A DNA stretch of 64,000 nucleotides from Acanthopleuribacter pedis (GCF_017377855.1 NZ_JAFREP010000001.1:248001-312000); one strand, 5' to 3'; positions 1 to 9,463 are shown, counted from the first letter of the stretch. A program made the numbers and translations. Notes: a model not told the origin generated them from the letters alone.

Positions 1-208
1 GGTGGCTTAACCGTGGAAATTAATCCCGGCGAAACCCCTCATTCCTCTGCTGTTTCCTTTGTCCTGCGCGGCCCCTCCGGTTCGGTTCTGCCGGCTTTGG
101 TCAAGCAGACCTGGCCTGATTGATCGTGCGTCCGCCCGGTGTCTCGGCGGCATAAATTCCCCGCTTCGCGTGTTCTGTTTGTACCAACCCCGCTACCGGA
201 GGCCCGCC

Positions 209-1063
209 ATGACCCGTCGTACGCTGTTTCAAGCCGCCGACTTTGACCCCGATCAACTCGATGATTGGTTGTTTGTCGATTGCCGCTTTTCCATTAACAA
301 TTCCGAACAGGGCTATCGTGATTATCTCGAGGCCCATATTCCCGGGGCGCGCTATGCCCATCTCGACTTGGACCTGTCGGGCGCCTTTGAAGCGGGTATT
401 ACCGGTCGCCATCCCTTGCCCAAACTCAAAGAGCTCAATGCGAGTCTGTGCAAGCTGGGGATTCATCGCGAGTCGAAAGTCGTGGCTTACGACGATATGG
501 GTGGGGCCATTGCGGCACGGCTTTGGTGGTTGCTGTATTACCTCGGCCACGAGGACACCTACGTGCTGGACGGCGGTTGGTCCCACTGGCTGGCGGCAGG
601 GATGCCGACGGCGCGGGGTGAGGAACCGAGCGAGGAACCGGGTAATTTTGCCGGTTTGGCGCAACCCGAGTTGGTGGCCGACGCACTCGATGTGTTGGCG
701 GTTCTGGAGGATCCCAAACGTACCTTAATTGATGCCCGTGCCGCCAAGCGTTATCTCGGTGAAGAAGAACACATTGATCCCATTGCCGGTCACATTCCCG
801 GCGCGGTGAACATGCCGTTCACCGAAAACCTCGGCGAGGACCGGACCTTTTTGTCGCCGCAAGCCTTGCGCGAACGGTACGCTACCCAATTGGCCGGTTT
901 TGATACCCAGGACTGTATTGTTTATTGCGGTTCAGGAGTGACCGCCGCACACCACGTCCTGGCGATGGTGACCGCGGGTCTTTGCCCCGCCAAGTTGTAC
1001 GTGGGTTCTTGGAGTGATTGGATTACCGATCCATCGCGTCCGGTTGTGCCGCCGCGGCATTAG
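209..1063 (+). CDS. sseA: Thiosulfate/3-mercaptopyruvate sulfurtransferase (tandem rhodanese)
   Basis: A 284-residue protein with two rhodanese domains, the N-terminal one inactive (about 8-130) and the C-terminal one catalytic (about 160-278). The active-site loop is CGSGVTA with Cys240. A CG[SV]GVT loop is typical of mercaptopyruvate sulfurtransferases, which move sulfur from 3-mercaptopyruvate or thiosulfate to a thiol or cyanide acceptor in the cytoplasm. The reading frame is open further upstream, but the ATG at 209 has a good Shine-Dalgarno (CCGGAGG, 196-202), and the upstream part does not look like rhodanese. The 284-residue length is normal for the family. It is followed after 96 bases by a zinc-ribbon gene on the same strand. 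The sulfurtransferase class is clear; the preferred donor is inference from the loop. Confidence 0.9.
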   Translation: MTRRTLFQAADFDPDQLDDWLFVDCRFSINNSEQGYRDYLEAHIPGARYAHLDLDLSGAFEAGITGRHPLPKLKELNASLCKLGIHRESKVVAYDDMGGAIAARLWWLLYYLGHEDTYVLDGGWSHWLAAGMPTARGEEPSEEPGNFAGLAQPELVADALDVLAVLEDPKRTLIDARAAKRYLGEEEHIDPIAGHIPGAVNMPFTENLGEDRTFLSPQALRERYATQLAGFDTQDCIVYCGSGVTAAHHVLAMVTAGLCPAKLYVGSWSDWITDPSRPVVPPRH

Positions 1064-1159
1064 CATCGCCGGGCTTTTCCTGCTATGGTAAGGGGCTCCG
1101 CGCCAAGGACCCACGCCATAAGTTGGGTTTCCCAGAACGCCCTTGATGGAGGCTAAATC

Positions 1160-1672
1160 ATGAAACTTTGCCCGGAATGTTTGTCCCCCTTGGACCACGT
1201 CCAGCACAAGGTGTTTGAGTGTTGGCGTTGTCCCGAGGATCACGGCACCCTTTATCCCAAGGGTGAGCTTGAAAAGGTCGTTGCCGCCGTCGCCGGTTTG
1301 GGTGAGGTGGATATGAACATCTGGAGCGACCACGACCGTTATTCCGTCATCCAGTCGCCGCTGATTAATCCCGAGACCCACACGCCTTTGCTCGAGGTTC
1401 GCGACAAGCAGTTTATGAACATCATCATTTACGGTGATCCGGTGACCCAAGACCTTTGGGTTCACAGCGGCGAGGAAGAAAAATTGTTGGAGCACATCGA
1501 ACGGGCCCAAGAGGCGGACTCGGTGGGGACCTACCTCAAAATCGCCGCCGGTGAAGCGGCCAAAATTTTCGACGACGACGAGAACTCTATTGAAGCCGCC
1601 GGCCATTTGGTAACCGCTTTGAAACTGTTGGGAGACCGTTTGTTGCGCGCCTTTCCTACCTTCAGCATCTGA
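1160..1672 (+). CDS. Zinc-ribbon protein of unknown function
   Basis: A 170-residue soluble protein that starts with a zinc ribbon: CPEC at residues 4-7 and CWRC at 21-24, spaced like the short TFIIB-type ribbons seen in small bacterial proteins. The rest is mixed alpha/beta and acidic, with no catalytic motif I can recognise and no signal peptide or membrane segment. The start ATG at 1160 has a GGAGG-like site (TGGAGG, 1147-1152). It lies between the sulfurtransferase and an EamA transporter, all on the + strand, but gaps near 100 bases leave co-transcription open. The four cysteines are seen directly; zinc binding is inferred, and the function is unknown. Confidence 0.75.
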   Translation: MKLCPECLSPLDHVQHKVFECWRCPEDHGTLYPKGELEKVVAAVAGLGEVDMNIWSDHDRYSVIQSPLINPETHTPLLEVRDKQFMNIIIYGDPVTQDLWVHSGEEEKLLEHIERAQEADSVGTYLKIAAGEAAKIFDDDENSIEAAGHLVTALKLLGDRLLRAFPTFSI

Positions 1673-1769
1673 ACCGACGGGCGCCCTGAACCCGCGGGGT
1701 TCAAGTCAGCGCGCGTTTGATCCGATGTTTTGGAAGGTCCATTGTCGGTAGGTTCGTTTTGAGGCTTCT

Positions 1770-2666
1770 TTGACTGCCAATCTCGCGCTGTTGAACGCAC
1801 ACATCGCCGTCTTTTTTATGGGGATCGCCGGGGTTCTTGCGGTCGCCTCCGGCTTTGACGCTTGGCTGGCGGCCGGCTACCGCGTCAGTTTCGGCGCGGT
1901 GATCCTCGGTCTTTATTGGCTCGTTTTTGCCAAAGATCGCCGTTTGCCGCCGTGGCCGATCGCACTGGGCGCCTTTGCCATGGGCGCCGTGCTCGGGGTG
2001 CATTGGTTTGCCTTTTTTCACGGCATGAAGCTATTGGGGGTGATGCTGGGCAGCGCCTCCATCGGATTGGAACCGCTGATTGTCGCCCTGGCCGCGCGTC
2101 TTGTTTTGAAGGAACGCCTACAAACCAAAACCCTGTGGGCCATGGGCTTTAGCTTGATTGGGTTCGCGCTCTTGGCCATGGCCGGCAACTGGGAGCGCGA
2201 GCATCTTTGGCTGGGTTTTGCCTGGATGGTGTTTTCCTATCTTCTGTTTGCCGTCCTCGTTTTGTGCAACCGCGTTTGGGTTCAAAAGGAATCGCCGGTC
2301 CTGATTACCACCCTTGAGATGGCCGGCGCGATTCCTGTCACGCTTCTGTTTTGCAGCAGCCCTTGGTGGCCGCAAACCCCGGTTGCCTGGGCTTATGCAC
2401 TCGGCCTGGGTTTGTTGTGTACCGGTCTTGCGTACGCCCTTTACAATGCAAGCATGCAGGTGTTGGCGGCACCGACCGTGGGTTTGCTGCTTTCCCTCGA
2501 AGTCGTTTACGGCATGATCGGTGGGTGGGTGATCGGTGATTCTCTCACCTCGGCCGAGTTGGCCGCGGCCGTTTCAATTAGCAGCATTTTGGTGATCGAT
2601 ATCGGCTTGTTTCTGCGGCGGCGTTACGTGCAACGGCTTGAAGCACGCAACACGCCGCCCAGATAA
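1770..2666 (+). CDS. EamA/DMT-superfamily membrane transporter
   Basis: A 298-residue, very hydrophobic protein with about ten membrane helices in two internally similar halves, the pattern of EamA (RhaT-like) drug/metabolite transporters. Family hallmarks include the helix pair ending in the first half near LGVMLGSASIGLEPLIVAL and a short charged C-terminus (FLRRRYVQRLEARN). These carriers export or import small metabolites at the inner membrane; the substrate cannot be told from sequence. The apparent start is TTG at 1770 with GAGG at 1761-1764. The gene ends 13 bases before queG and is probably co-transcribed with it. Confidence 0.85.
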   Translation: MTANLALLNAHIAVFFMGIAGVLAVASGFDAWLAAGYRVSFGAVILGLYWLVFAKDRRLPPWPIALGAFAMGAVLGVHWFAFFHGMKLLGVMLGSASIGLEPLIVALAARLVLKERLQTKTLWAMGFSLIGFALLAMAGNWEREHLWLGFAWMVFSYLLFAVLVLCNRVWVQKESPVLITTLEMAGAIPVTLLFCSSPWWPQTPVAWAYALGLGLLCTGLAYALYNASMQVLAAPTVGLLLSLEVVYGMIGGWVIGDSLTSAELAAAVSISSILVIDIGLFLRRRYVQRLEARNTPPR

Positions 2667-2679
2667 AAGGGGGGTGACC

Positions 2680-3609
2680 ATGGAACACGCGCTAGACTCG
2701 CCCGCCTGGGCCGCCTTTCGCCAATTTGTTTTGTCGCTTGGGTTTTCGGATGTGGCCGCCGCGCCCGTCCAGCCCGTCAAACGGGCCCAGGCCGTGAAGG
2801 ATTGGGTAGCCGCCGGCCACCATGCCGACATGCACTGGTACGCACGCGGTCTGGAAAAACGACTCGACCCACGTTTGGTGGTGCCCGAGGCGCGCTCGAT
2901 CATCGTTTTGACCATGCCCTACCATCCCGAACCGGTTACCTTGGCCGGTAAGAAGCTGGCGCGTTACGCCTGTGGTGACGATTACCACGACGTTATTCTC
3001 AAAAAACTGAAGTTATGCACCGCTTGGCTGAGCGAGCGGGTTCCCGATTCGGCCACGCGCCATTATGTCGATACCGGGCCCGTCCTGGAACGGTATTGGG
3101 CCCAAGAAAGTGGCTTGGGTTGGATTGGCAAAAATGGGAATTTGATCAGCCGCCGCGAGGGGAGTTACCTGTTTTTGGCGTCGATGGTCACCACCTTGCG
3201 GGTTCCCTACGGCACACCCCATCTCGATTTCTGTGGTTCGTGCCGCGCCTGTATTGACGCCTGTCCCACCGACGCCATTGTTGCCGACGGCGTCGTTGAC
3301 GCCCGCAAATGCATCAGCTACTTGACCATCGAACATCGCGGGCCTTTTGAGGATGCCCCTGATTTTTCCGATTGGCTGTTTGGCTGCGATATCTGCCAAG
3401 AGGTGTGTCCTTGGCCCAATAAATTCTCTCAGCCTACCGCGGAACCCGCCTTTTTGCCGCGCGAGGCCTACGGGGAACTGACCGAGGAGGGGCTTGCCGC
3501 CATGGAGCAGGCCGACTTTAGCGCGACCTTTCGCAAGTCGCCCATCAAGCGCACCAAAATCGCGGGCATTCAGCGAAATCTCGAGCATTTGCAATCGAAA
3601 AACGAATAA
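2680..3609 (+). CDS. queG: Epoxyqueuosine reductase QueG
   Basis: A 309-residue cytoplasmic iron-sulfur/cobalamin enzyme that reduces epoxyqueuosine to queuosine in tRNA, the last step of queuosine synthesis. The first ferredoxin-type cluster motif is CGSCRACIDACP (Cys185, 188, 191, 195). The second set is Cys211 plus CDICQEVCP (Cys236, 239, 243). The acid in the conserved VDTGP segment is Asp131. The ATG at 2680 follows a strong purine-rich site (AAAAGGGGGG, 2666-2674). An upstream in-frame TTG at 2638 would overlap the EamA gene and adds nothing conserved. The protein has no C-terminal HEAT extension and so is a short form, which is common. No other queuosine gene lies in the window. Confidence 0.93.
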   Translation: MEHALDSPAWAAFRQFVLSLGFSDVAAAPVQPVKRAQAVKDWVAAGHHADMHWYARGLEKRLDPRLVVPEARSIIVLTMPYHPEPVTLAGKKLARYACGDDYHDVILKKLKLCTAWLSERVPDSATRHYVDTGPVLERYWAQESGLGWIGKNGNLISRREGSYLFLASMVTTLRVPYGTPHLDFCGSCRACIDACPTDAIVADGVVDARKCISYLTIEHRGPFEDAPDFSDWLFGCDICQEVCPWPNKFSQPTAEPAFLPREAYGELTEEGLAAMEQADFSATFRKSPIKRTKIAGIQRNLEHLQSKNE

Positions 3610-3715
3610 TTATCTTTTGTTCCGCGCGCGCCGATAACCTGGTCATATTCCCAATGAGGATCGCGGGTGGGCGGCTTGTTTGGTCCATCCATGCTTGGGT
3701 TGGAAAGGGGAACCT

Positions 3716-4648
3716 ATGGAGAAAGCGCGTTTTTTGGGCGCACTGGTCGGTCTGGCCTGTGGTGACGCCTTGGGAACCACCGTGGAGTTCAAGTCACCCG
3801 GCTCGTTTATTCCCGTGCGCGATATGGTGGGTGGCGGGGTGTTCCAACTCAAGGCCGGTGCATGGACCGACGACACCTCGATGGCCTTGTGTCTGGCCGA
3901 GAGTTTGATTCAGCGGCGAGCCTTGGATCCGGTTGACCAGCTTACCCGTTATCTGCGTTGGTACCGTGACGGCTACCTGAGCAGCACCGGCGTGTGTTTC
4001 GATATCGGCAACACCGTACGCGCCGCCTTGCATCGGTTCGAACGCACCGGAAATGCGTTCTCCGGCTCCACCAACGCCAATACCGCCGGCAATGGTTCGT
4101 TGATGCGGCTTGCCCCCGTGCCCATGTTTTTTTGCAACGCCCCGCGCGAAGCCTTGCCCGCCGCCGCGGATTCCAGTCGTACCACCCACGGCGCGCGCGA
4201 GGCGGTTGACGCCTGTCGTTACTTGTGTGGCCTGCTCATTGGCGCCTTACGTGGCGAGGATCGCGAGACCTTACTGGCGCCGATGTACGAACCTGAGCCA
4301 GGTATCTGGCACGAGGAACCTTTGGCGCCAAAAATCGAAGCCGTGGCGCGGGGCAGCTATAAACTCAAGGCACCGCCCGATATTCGTGGTGCCGGCTATG
4401 TGGTTGCTTCGCTGGAGGCCGCCTTGTGGGCTTTTTACCACGGTGATTCGTTTGAGAGCGGTTGCCTCGCCGCCGCGAACTTGGGTGAGGACGCCGATAC
4501 CACCGCCGCCATTTACGGGCAGTTGGCGGGCGCGTTTTACGGGCACACCCAAATTCCCTCAAGCTGGCGGGCCAAGCTGGTAATGGGTGAGACCATTGAA
4601 CAGTACGCCGAGGCGTTGTTCTCATTGGCGCAAAAACGAGCCGCGTGA
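3716..4648 (+). CDS. ADP-ribosylglycohydrolase family protein
   Basis: A 310-residue protein of the DraG/ARH fold. It opens with GALVGLACGDALG, followed by the metal-binding WTDDTS motif (Thr51, Asp52, Asp53, Thr54). Near the C-terminus is the paired acidic motif GEDADTTAAI (Asp259, Asp261). The GNGSLMR loop in the middle is also diagnostic. These enzymes use two Mg2+ or Mn2+ ions to remove ADP-ribose from proteins or small molecules in the cytoplasm. The ATG at 3716 is preceded by AAAGGGG (3704-3710). No ADP-ribosyltransferase is visible nearby, so it is not an obvious DraT/DraG or toxin/antitoxin pair. The target is unknown. It converges with the phosphatase gene that follows on the other strand. 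Confidence 0.92.
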   Translation: MEKARFLGALVGLACGDALGTTVEFKSPGSFIPVRDMVGGGVFQLKAGAWTDDTSMALCLAESLIQRRALDPVDQLTRYLRWYRDGYLSSTGVCFDIGNTVRAALHRFERTGNAFSGSTNANTAGNGSLMRLAPVPMFFCNAPREALPAAADSSRTTHGAREAVDACRYLCGLLIGALRGEDRETLLAPMYEPEPGIWHEEPLAPKIEAVARGSYKLKAPPDIRGAGYVVASLEAALWAFYHGDSFESGCLAAANLGEDADTTAAIYGQLAGAFYGHTQIPSSWRAKLVMGETIEQYAEALFSLAQKRAA

Positions 4649-4672
4649 GCGGTTTGTAATACGGCGTCCGGC

Positions 4673-5863
4673 TTAATCCAAGGTGAAGCCGACCATGCTC
4701 ATGTCGTCGTCGAACGGCTTTTTGCCTGCGAACCGTTTCACGTGGCTGAGGATGTCGGCAATGGCTGTCTCCGCGCCGGGATAGGCACAATATTTCAGCA
4801 ATTGCATGAGTTTGGAATCGCCGAACAAGGCGCCTGCTTCGTTGGCCGTTTCAACCAATCCATCCGTGTAGGCGATCAGGTAATCGCCCGAGTGCATCTC
4901 GATTTCCTCAGCCTCGTAGTTGGGATCATCAAAAATGCCGATGGGCGGGCCGCCACCGTCCTCGAAGGTTTGGATGGTTTTGTGGCTGACAAATAAGGGA
5001 CCGGGGTGACCCGCGCGCACAAAGCGAAAACGGCCGCACGCCAAATCGAGAATCCCATAGAGAAAGGTAAAAAACTGACCGCTCTGTTCCATCACCGGAA
5101 AGCGGCGGTTGAGGGTTTTGGCGACCTCGATGACGTCCGGGATTTCGTAGTAGGGTGGATGGTTCAGCCGGCGTTTGAGGATGCCCCCGTATTGGGCAAA
5201 CGGGGTGAGCACCCGGCTGAGTGAAACCGACAGCAACGCCGCTTGCACCCCGTGTCCCGAAACGTCGAGGATGTACATGCCCATGCGGTGTTCGTCCAAA
5301 TAAAAAATGTTGAGCATGTCGCCCGCGACCGCCTCACATGATTGAAACGCCCACGCCGGCTGGACGCCGCGAATGTTGGGGGTGCGATCCGGCAATAAGG
5401 AACGTTGGATTTTGCCCGCCGCCTCTAGGTCGTGTTGGAGTTCTTCATGCGCCTTTTGAAGATCCCTAAAGCGTTCCGAGAGCTTGGCTTCCAGGCGCGT
5501 AATGCGTTCGGCGACCCTTAACTGGGCTTTGAATTCCATCAGGTTTAAGGGTTTGTGGATGAAGGCGTCGGCGCCCGCTTCCATGCCCTCCAGCAGATCG
5601 CTTTTCTCTTCTTTGGCGGACAGCATAATAATGTGAATGTGCCGGTCCCGCTTGAGGCCCCGCACCAGCCGGCACAGTTGCAGACCGTTCATGCGCGGCA
5701 TCATCCAATCGGTAATCAACAGAAAAATGTCTTGGTGCCGGTTGAGCAATTCCCAGGCGCGCTCGCCGTCGTCGGCCGTGAGCACGGTGTGGCCCCAGCG
5801 CTCCAAATGATGGGTTAACATCTTGAGCGTGATGCGGTCATCTTCGGCAATGAGGATCTTCAT
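4673..5863 (-). CDS. Response regulator with SpoIIE/PP2C-type phosphatase output domain
   Basis: A 396-residue two-domain signalling protein. Residues 1-120 form a receiver domain with acidic pocket Asp8/Asp9, phospho-acceptor Asp52 (TDWMMP) and Lys84. Residues 122-158 are a coiled-coil linker. The rest is an RsbU/SpoIIE-like PP2C phosphatase with metal-binding Asp182 (AGDML) and Asp200 (ILDVSGHG), then AYTDGLVE and a final DDDMSMV. Such proteins dephosphorylate an anti-sigma-factor antagonist once the receiver is phosphorylated, and so control a partner-switching stress response. No cognate histidine kinase, RsbV or RsbW lies nearby. It sits 95 bases downstream of sua5 on the same strand and may be the last gene of the thrS-sua5 unit. 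Confidence 0.93.
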   Translation of the reverse strand: MKILIAEDDRITLKMLTHHLERWGHTVLTADDGERAWELLNRHQDIFLLITDWMMPRMNGLQLCRLVRGLKRDRHIHIIMLSAKEEKSDLLEGMEAGADAFIHKPLNLMEFKAQLRVAERITRLEAKLSERFRDLQKAHEELQHDLEAAGKIQRSLLPDRTPNIRGVQPAWAFQSCEAVAGDMLNIFYLDEHRMGMYILDVSGHGVQAALLSVSLSRVLTPFAQYGGILKRRLNHPPYYEIPDVIEVAKTLNRRFPVMEQSGQFFTFLYGILDLACGRFRFVRAGHPGPLFVSHKTIQTFEDGGGPPIGIFDDPNYEAEEIEMHSGDYLIAYTDGLVETANEAGALFGDSKLMQLLKYCAYPGAETAIADILSHVKRFAGKKPFDDDMSMVGFTLD

Positions 5864-5958
5864 ACCTAGCCACCCGTTTCGCGGTTACCGGCTCCCATGT
5901 CGCGGGGGAAGTTCGGGCTTCCGTTGATGTGGGGATTCAGAAGCGTTTCTGCGCGGGA

Positions 5959-7053
5959 TCAGGTATTACTATCAATCGCCCATTCCGTGGATAGCTTGAG
6001 ACAAAAAGCGGTGACATCCTGGTCGGAAACCAAGACAACCGTTGCCGCGCGCCTTAACCGATCCATCAGCGAGCGGCCGTGTCCAACCTCGCCGCATCCG
6101 TCGATCAGGATATGGCTCACACCTTCCTCGTCCATTTGACGGAGGTTCATGTACAGGTCGTGAATCAATGAATCGACACCGTCATCGCCATAAAAGTGGG
6201 TGCTGGGCGCGTCGGTTACCAGGTGGCGGCGTGTTCCGATATAACCCAGCTTGGTGCCCTTCTGCTTGAGAATTAAGTGTTGCAGGGTGTTGAAGGCCGC
6301 GTCGCCGACGTCGGGCGCAAGCACAAACAAAGCCGCGTCGGGACTGTAGTGACGGTAACGGGTGCCCGGTGAACGGTGGGCCTGTTTGAGGTCGGCCTCG
6401 CGGGTTACCGGGCTGCCCAGCACCTCGTCCAGTTGCGCGCCTGTGATCCAGCCAGGCCGCAAAACCGCCGCTTGGGGTTGGGATAGGTCGAGCACCGTTG
6501 ACTCAATGCCGACGCGGCAGGGGCCACCGTCGAGAATCATCGGGATGCGGCCGTTGAGATCGTTCCACACGTGTTTGGCTTTGGTGGGACTTGGTTTTCC
6601 CGAGATGTTGGCGCTGGGGGCCGCCAAACCCAGACCGCTTTTTTTGAGCAGGGCAAAGGCCGTGGGGTGTGCCGGTACGCGAATACCGACCGTATCCAGG
6701 CCGCGACACACCGTGTCACGCAGGTGCGGCTTGGCCTTCAAAATCAAGGTCAAAGGTCCTGGCCAAAAGGCTTTGGCTAGAATACTAACCCGTTCATCCG
6801 TGTCTATGCAGAAATTCGATAGTTGGTCGCGTTCTGCCACGTGGACGATGACCGGATTGTCGTTCGGCCGGTTTTTGGCCACGTAGATTCGGGCCACCGC
6901 CGCCGCGCTGGTGCAATCCGCGCCGAGACCGTAAACCGTTTCCGTCGGAAAAGCCACCACTGAACCCGCTTGCAACAGCGCCGCCGCCTCGGCAATGGCC
7001 GGGTGGTCGACGCTGGGTTGATCGATCACGTGCAAGCGGGTTTCAAATGTCAT
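5959..7053 (-). CDS. tsaC: L-threonylcarbamoyladenylate synthase (Sua5-type, two domains)
   Basis: A 364-residue enzyme that makes threonylcarbamoyl-AMP from threonine, bicarbonate and ATP, the first step of the tRNA t6A37 modification. The YrdC domain covers about residues 12-200, with the signature FPTETVYGLG and the AKNRPNDNPV segment that binds threonine and ATP. The C-terminal Sua5 domain (about 235-345) marks it as the long Sua5 form rather than the short TsaC form. The start ATG at 7053 lies 30 bases after the thrS stop. Two enzymes that activate threonine for tRNA are therefore neighbours and probably one transcript. Confidence 0.94.
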   Translation of the reverse strand: MTFETRLHVIDQPSVDHPAIAEAAALLQAGSVVAFPTETVYGLGADCTSAAAVARIYVAKNRPNDNPVIVHVAERDQLSNFCIDTDERVSILAKAFWPGPLTLILKAKPHLRDTVCRGLDTVGIRVPAHPTAFALLKKSGLGLAAPSANISGKPSPTKAKHVWNDLNGRIPMILDGGPCRVGIESTVLDLSQPQAAVLRPGWITGAQLDEVLGSPVTREADLKQAHRSPGTRYRHYSPDAALFVLAPDVGDAAFNTLQHLILKQKGTKLGYIGTRRHLVTDAPSTHFYGDDGVDSLIHDLYMNLRQMDEEGVSHILIDGCGEVGHGRSLMDRLRRAATVVLVSDQDVTAFCLKLSTEWAIDSNT

Positions 7054-7083
7054 GGTGACTTGCCTCTTGGACCTAGCGAGCGC

Positions 7084-8913
7084 CTACCATTCCAAAACGT
7101 GGCGGCGTTCTTTGATTTCGCTCGCCAGCATCGTGCGGAATTCGGAGAACGGCATCGTTTTCTGTTGCTTAATCTTGTATCGGCGAACCGTGACCGTTTC
7201 CTCCAACATTTCCCGTTCGCCGATGATCAGCAGGATCGGAATGCGACGAACCGTGTTGGTGCGCACCTTTTTGTTAAAGGTCTCGCTGGAGTTGTCGATC
7301 TCGGCGCGAACCATGTCGCCGAGCAGTTCTTCCTCGACCTTTTTGGCGTAATCGGCGAACTTTTCGCTGATGGGGATCACCTTGACCTGAACCGGGGCCA
7401 GCCACGTGGGGAAGGCGCCACCGTAGTGCTCGATCAGAAAGGCAATGAAGCGTTCGTGGGTGCCGAGCGGCGCGCGGTGAATACAGAACGGCGTGTGCTC
7501 CTGGTTGTCCGCGCCGATGTACTTCAAGTTAAAGCGTGGGGGTACCGCGAAGTCCAATTGGTTGGTGGACACCGTGAACTCACGGTCGGCAACCGTCAGG
7601 AACTGAATGTCGACCTTCGGACCGTAAAACGCCGCTTCGCCTTCTTCGACGCGGTAGGGGGCGCCGAATTCGTCCATGGCCTCTTTAATGAGACGCTCGG
7701 AATAGTCCCAGGCTTCTTCGTTTTCGACGTATTTGCCTTTGGTGTTTTCTTTGTCGCGCATGCTCAGGCGGAAGTAGTAATCCTTAAAGCCGAAGATGTC
7801 GTACAACTTTTTGTGTAACTCCATCACGCGGATGAATTCTTCCTTGATCTGCTCTTTGGTGCAGTAAATGTGCGCGTCGTTCATGGTCATGCCGCGCACG
7901 CGGGTCAAACCCTGCAAGGCGCCGGAACGTTCGAAGCGGTAAACCGTGCCGTACTCCGTGAAGCGCAGCGGCAAGTCGCGGTAAGAACGGGGGCGAGAGC
8001 CGAAAATTTTGTGGTGGTGCGGGCAGTTCATCGGCTTGAGGAAGTACCGTTCTTGGTGGTTTTCTTCCTGACCTTCCTCATTCAAACGCGTTTCTTCCAG
8101 CACCATCGGCGGGTACATGCCTTCCTCATAAAAGGGAAGGTGGCCCGAGGTGTAGTAAAGCGCTTCTTTGGTGATATGCGGTGTGGCGACCTTTTTATAG
8201 CCGTCTTTAAATTCCAGTTCAGCCGCGAGTTTTTCCAGTTCGTCGCGCAGAATTGTGCCGTTCGGCAACCACAGCGGCAGGCCTTTGCCCACCTCGTCGT
8301 CGATGTGGAACAGGTCGAATTCCAGGCCCAGCTTGCGGTGGTCGTTTTTGAGCGCTTCTTCTTTTTTCTGCTTATAGGCTTTTAGTTCTTTGCGGTTGGT
8401 GAACGCCAATGCGTAAATCCGCGTGAGCTGCACGTTTTTCTCGTCACCGCGCCAATAGGCCGAGGCGATGCTGTCCAGGCTGAAGCCGTCCTGCGGCAAT
8501 TTGCTCGTGTTTTCCACATGAGGCCCTTCGCACATGTCCAGGAAGGGACCGTTGCGGTAGAAGGTCAGCGTCTCCAGCTCGTGTTTGGTGATCAGCTCTT
8601 GGGCGTATTCGAGCTTGTGGGGTTCCTTCATCTCGGAGGCGATGCGCTCCAAGGCTTCCGACGCCGGCAGCTCCTCGTAGGAGAATTCTTGTTTACTTTT
8701 GATAATGCGGCGCATGATTTTTTCAATCTTGGGCAAATCGTCGGGTGTGATCGGTTCCGGCAACAAAAAGTCGTAATAAAAGCCGTTGTGAATCGGCGGG
8801 CCGAAACCGAGTTTGGTTCCGGGGCGGTACTCCTGAACCGCTTGAGCCAGAACGTGCGACAGTGAGTGTCGCATCTTGTATAGAAAACTGTTTTCATCCA
8901 CTTCTTTTAGCAT
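7084..8913 (-). CDS. thrS: Threonyl-tRNA synthetase lacking the N-terminal TGS domain
   Basis: A 609-residue class II synthetase that charges tRNA(Thr). The ATG at 8913 has GGGAGA just upstream, and the first recognisable residues already belong to the bacterial editing domain: HSLSH (His16, His20), paired with CEGPH (Cys128, His132). The catalytic core carries the threonine-binding zinc ligands Cys297 (MNCPHH), His348 (NDAHIY) and His479 (CIHRAPLG), followed by the anticodon-binding domain. Canonical bacterial ThrRS has a TGS domain before the editing domain, and it is missing here. Extending the frame upstream to 8994 adds only 27 residues with no TGS resemblance. The zinc and editing residues are intact, so the enzyme should be active. 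It heads a likely thrS-sua5 operon. Confidence 0.95.
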   Translation of the reverse strand: MLKEVDENSFLYKMRHSLSHVLAQAVQEYRPGTKLGFGPPIHNGFYYDFLLPEPITPDDLPKIEKIMRRIIKSKQEFSYEELPASEALERIASEMKEPHKLEYAQELITKHELETLTFYRNGPFLDMCEGPHVENTSKLPQDGFSLDSIASAYWRGDEKNVQLTRIYALAFTNRKELKAYKQKKEEALKNDHRKLGLEFDLFHIDDEVGKGLPLWLPNGTILRDELEKLAAELEFKDGYKKVATPHITKEALYYTSGHLPFYEEGMYPPMVLEETRLNEEGQEENHQERYFLKPMNCPHHHKIFGSRPRSYRDLPLRFTEYGTVYRFERSGALQGLTRVRGMTMNDAHIYCTKEQIKEEFIRVMELHKKLYDIFGFKDYYFRLSMRDKENTKGKYVENEEAWDYSERLIKEAMDEFGAPYRVEEGEAAFYGPKVDIQFLTVADREFTVSTNQLDFAVPPRFNLKYIGADNQEHTPFCIHRAPLGTHERFIAFLIEHYGGAFPTWLAPVQVKVIPISEKFADYAKKVEEELLGDMVRAEIDNSSETFNKKVRTNTVRRIPILLIIGEREMLEETVTVRRYKIKQQKTMPFSEFRTMLASEIKERRHVLEW

Positions 8914-9463
8914 GGTCGATCTCCCGAAAAAACGATGTCCCTGTTGCTGTCGGGTCCTGCTACGCCGCTTCGCTAGCGTGGGGTTAATCCGCATGAAATG
9001 AATGGATTAGCGAAGGTGAGGTTTTTTTTCGGCATCTTGCCGAAAGCCCCTTCCCGACAGAAACATGCATTATTGCACAAAACAACCTTATTTTGTCAGC
9101 GCTTCGCCCCGAAAGCCTTGGTGCCGACCATGAGCCTCGTTTCCCGCGTGCCCACGGGTCAAGACGGTCGTGTCGCGGTGCGGCGCATCACGAATCACAT
9201 GGGGCCGCGAAACATGGGTGACGCCTTCCTTCCAAGATTCATGTTTCTTAGGTTGAATGATTCCCGAGAGTTTGCTTGGATGATCTTGAATCGCCCTTTT
9301 CCCCTTTGGACACCTCGCTTATGCGCCCCTTTTCAATCTGACCCGGTTTTTTCAATCCAGGTCGGCCCGATGGTAACCTGTTCCGCGCCTTGAGCCACGG
9401 CTGTCCCCGCGCGACCACCCCTGACGATGCTGTGATGGTTATTTCAGCGAAGGAGTTTCCCCT
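8914..9463. other. Intergenic region between divergent thrS and the DUF2333 gene
   Basis: About 550 bases separating two divergent genes, so it should hold both promoters. The short open frames here lack ribosome sites and resemble nothing. I see no T-box, tRNA-like fold or convincing hairpin. The only clear signal is the Shine-Dalgarno GAAGGAG just before the gene that starts at 9464. Confidence 0.5.

Noticed and set aside
8914..9463. Possible T-box leader for thrS
   Set aside because: No specifier stem, T-box sequence or terminator could be found upstream of thrS.
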